A stretch of DNA of 6,052 nucleotides, from the NCBI GenBank assembly GCA_947628975.1, contig CANRBW010000098.1:1-6052 (forward strand), given 5' to 3'. The position numbers were made by a program, and so were the translations under genes. The notes beneath the pieces were generated by a model. The model worked only from the letters and a program-made list of their open reading frames with translations, had not been told where the DNA came from and made no database searches. Positions within the stretch are counted from its first letter, which is position 1; each line of letters begins with the position of its first letter. Shown here one piece after another: positions 4,769-6,052 of the stretch. This stretch comes from an uncultured Oscillospiraceae bacterium. GTDB taxonomy: Bacteria; Bacillota; Clostridia; Oscillospirales; Oscillospiraceae.

Positions 4769-6052
4769 ATGAAACGGATCCTCCGCCGCGGCGCGGCGCT
4801 GCTACTGACCCTGGCCCTGCTGGCCCTGCCCGTCTCCGCCCTGACCCCGGAGCAGACCAGGGACATCCTCCGGGAGAACTATGTGGACCCGGTCCCGGAG
4901 GAGGTCCTGTCCCTGCCCACGGTGGACGAGATGGTGGCCGCCCTGCGCGACCCCTACTCCCAGCACCTCACCCCCCAGGAGTACCGGCAATTCATGGACA
5001 CCATGGAGGACAGCACCCTGGTGGGCATCGGCATCTCCTATGCCGGCGAGCTCACCGCCCAGGACCCCTTTGAGCTGCTGGAGGTCCTGGAGGGCGGCCC
5101 CGCCCAGAGGGGCGGCCTCCTCCCCGGCGACGTGATCGTGGCGGTGGACCATGTGGACGTCCGGGGCATGGACCCTGAGGAGATCTCCCGGCGGATCCAG
5201 GGGGAGGAGGGCTCCAGCGTGGTCCTCACCTACCTCCGGGACGGCCAGACCGCCACGGTCACCCTGGTCCGGGAGACGGTGACCGTCCCGGCCACCACCG
5301 GCCGCCTGCTGGAGGGGGGCGTGTGCCTCATCCAGTGCACTACCTGGGGGGAGGAGACCCCGGGCTACTTCCACCAGATCATGGGCCAGTACGGCGCCCA
5401 GACCAAGTGCTGGCTCATCGACCTGCGGGACAACCTGGGCGGGGTGACCGACGCGGCCACCGACGTGGCCGGGCTCTTCTGTGGGGTGGGGAATATGCTC
5501 TCCCTGCGCTACCGCACCCAGGACCCTGAAAGCCCCGACGGCTACGCCTACCAGCTCTTCCCCTCCCGCTTCCGCGGCGCCACCGACAAGCCGGTGGTCA
5601 TCCTGGTCAACGGCCAGAGCGCCTCCGCCTCCGAGTCCTTCACCGCCGCCCTGCGGGACTACGGCGCGGCGGTGGTGGTGGGGGAGCGGACCTACGGCAA
5701 GGGGGTGGCCCAGAGCCTCTGGGACCAGAGCTCCGCCCCCGACCTCTTCCCCGACGGGGACGCGCTGAAGCTCACCGTAGCCAGGGCCTACTCCCCCGCC
5801 GGCAACACCTGCGACTCCATCGGCATCCTGCCCGACTTCCCGGTCTACGGCCGCGCGGCGGAGTCGGTGGCCCTGGGCCTGGCCCAGACCGCCGCCTCCC
5901 TGCCCGAGGGGGAGAGCTGGCCGGTGCGGGTGGCCCAACTCCAGGAGGAGTTCATCGCAGAGTCCGCCTTCCCCGACACCGGGGACGACCCCTATCAGTG
6001 GGCCATCTCCGCCCTGGCCGCCTACGGCCTGGTGAACGGCAAGGGGGACGGC
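4769..6052 (+). CDS. Exported S41-family (C-terminal processing type) peptidase with an SLH-like tail, 3' end cut by the window
   Basis: This is a serine protease of the tail-specific/CtpA-CtpB class, acting outside the membrane. 428 residues are visible with no stop before the edge. Order: a signal peptide with a basic start (KR, RR) and hydrophobic core 8-22, probable cleavage after VSA at 24; the family N-terminal segment with ENYVDPV (36-42) and DPYSQHLTPQEY (61-72); a PDZ domain about 84-168 with GGLLPGDVIVAVD (115-127); then the S41 core. LIDLRDNLGG (216-225) matches the usual DLRxNxGG. In GQSASASE (282-289) S286 is the likely nucleophile, K311 in TYGKG the general base and Q315 four residues on; the 25-residue Ser-Lys spacing equals that of E. 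coli Prc. Residues 326-357 (FPDGDALKLTVARAYSP then GILPDF) are the normal end of the fold. The last ~30 residues resemble an SLH domain. It lies 20 bases after the pyrophosphatase gene, so cotranscription is likely. Its substrate is unknown. A membrane-anchored housekeeping CtpA is less likely given the cleavable signal and SLH-like tail. Confidence 0.9.
   Translation, partial: MKRILRRGAALLLTLALLALPVSALTPEQTRDILRENYVDPVPEEVLSLPTVDEMVAALRDPYSQHLTPQEYRQFMDTMEDSTLVGIGISYAGELTAQDPFELLEVLEGGPAQRGGLLPGDVIVAVDHVDVRGMDPEEISRRIQGEEGSSVVLTYLRDGQTATVTLVRETVTVPATTGRLLEGGVCLIQCTTWGEETPGYFHQIMGQYGAQTKCWLIDLRDNLGGVTDAATDVAGLFCGVGNMLSLRYRTQDPESPDGYAYQLFPSRFRGATDKPVVILVNGQSASASESFTAALRDYGAAVVVGERTYGKGVAQSLWDQSSAPDLFPDGDALKLTVARAYSPAGNTCDSIGILPDFPVYGRAAESVALGLAQTAASLPEGESWPVRVAQLQEEFIAESAFPDTGDDPYQWAISALAAYGLVNGKGDG
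5957..6052 (+). other. Start of a probable SLH (S-layer homology) domain within the S41 peptidase
   Basis: Residues 397-428 of the peptidase end in FPDTGDDPYQWAISALAAYG followed by LVNGKGDG. This fits the SLH pattern: an initial F-x-D, a W-A-x-x-A-I/L helix, a hydrophobic-x-x-x-G turn, then NGxGDG that normally continues FxPxxxxTR. SLH repeats bind pyruvylated secondary cell-wall polymers in Firmicutes, so this would tether the protease to the wall. Only about the first half of one repeat is visible, so the number of repeats is unknown. Confidence 0.7.

Overview
The window is a compact, very GC-rich stretch of ordinary bacterial chromosome. It most resembles a GC-rich gut Clostridia genome of the Oscillospiraceae type (Flavonifractor, Intestinimonas or Lawsonibacter relatives). 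That placement is inferred from four things: a transketolase split into two genes, a CBS/DRTGG-type family II pyrophosphatase, a C-terminal SLH-like segment on an exported peptidase, and strong Gram-positive ribosome binding sites with an extended -10 promoter. I see no mobile element, CRISPR array, tRNA or rRNA.

Left block (1-2346, plus strand): the 3' end of the transketolase N-terminal subunit gene, the complete C-terminal subunit gene, and a complete aldose 1-epimerase (galM). They are separated by 1 and 16 bases, each with its own Shine-Dalgarno, and read as one sugar-metabolism operon. Transketolase serves the non-oxidative pentose phosphate pathway. GalM interconverts the alpha and beta anomers of aldoses. 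The operon ends in a perfect 22-bp hairpin (2356-2402), which also faces the end of the next, convergent gene and so probably terminates both.

Middle block (2415-3080): a minus-strand TspO/MBR membrane protein gene, then a 180-bp divergent intergenic region. That region holds a 9-bp GC-rich inverted repeat with an A/T-rich centre (2927-2954), a textbook extended -10 promoter (2985-2995) pointing right, and a short GC-rich leader.

Right block (3081-6052, plus strand): a complete 555-aa manganese-dependent pyrophosphatase with CBS and DRTGG regulatory domains, then, 20 bases on, a secreted S41-family (C-terminal processing type) peptidase that runs off the right edge. The last ~30 visible residues of the peptidase look like the start of an SLH domain, which suggests a protease held on the cell wall. 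The two genes are probably cotranscribed from the 2990 promoter.

I did not find a clearly new biological system. The points most worth a second look are the SLH-like tail of the peptidase, the intergenic inverted repeat with its promoter, and the unusually perfect two-way terminator hairpin.
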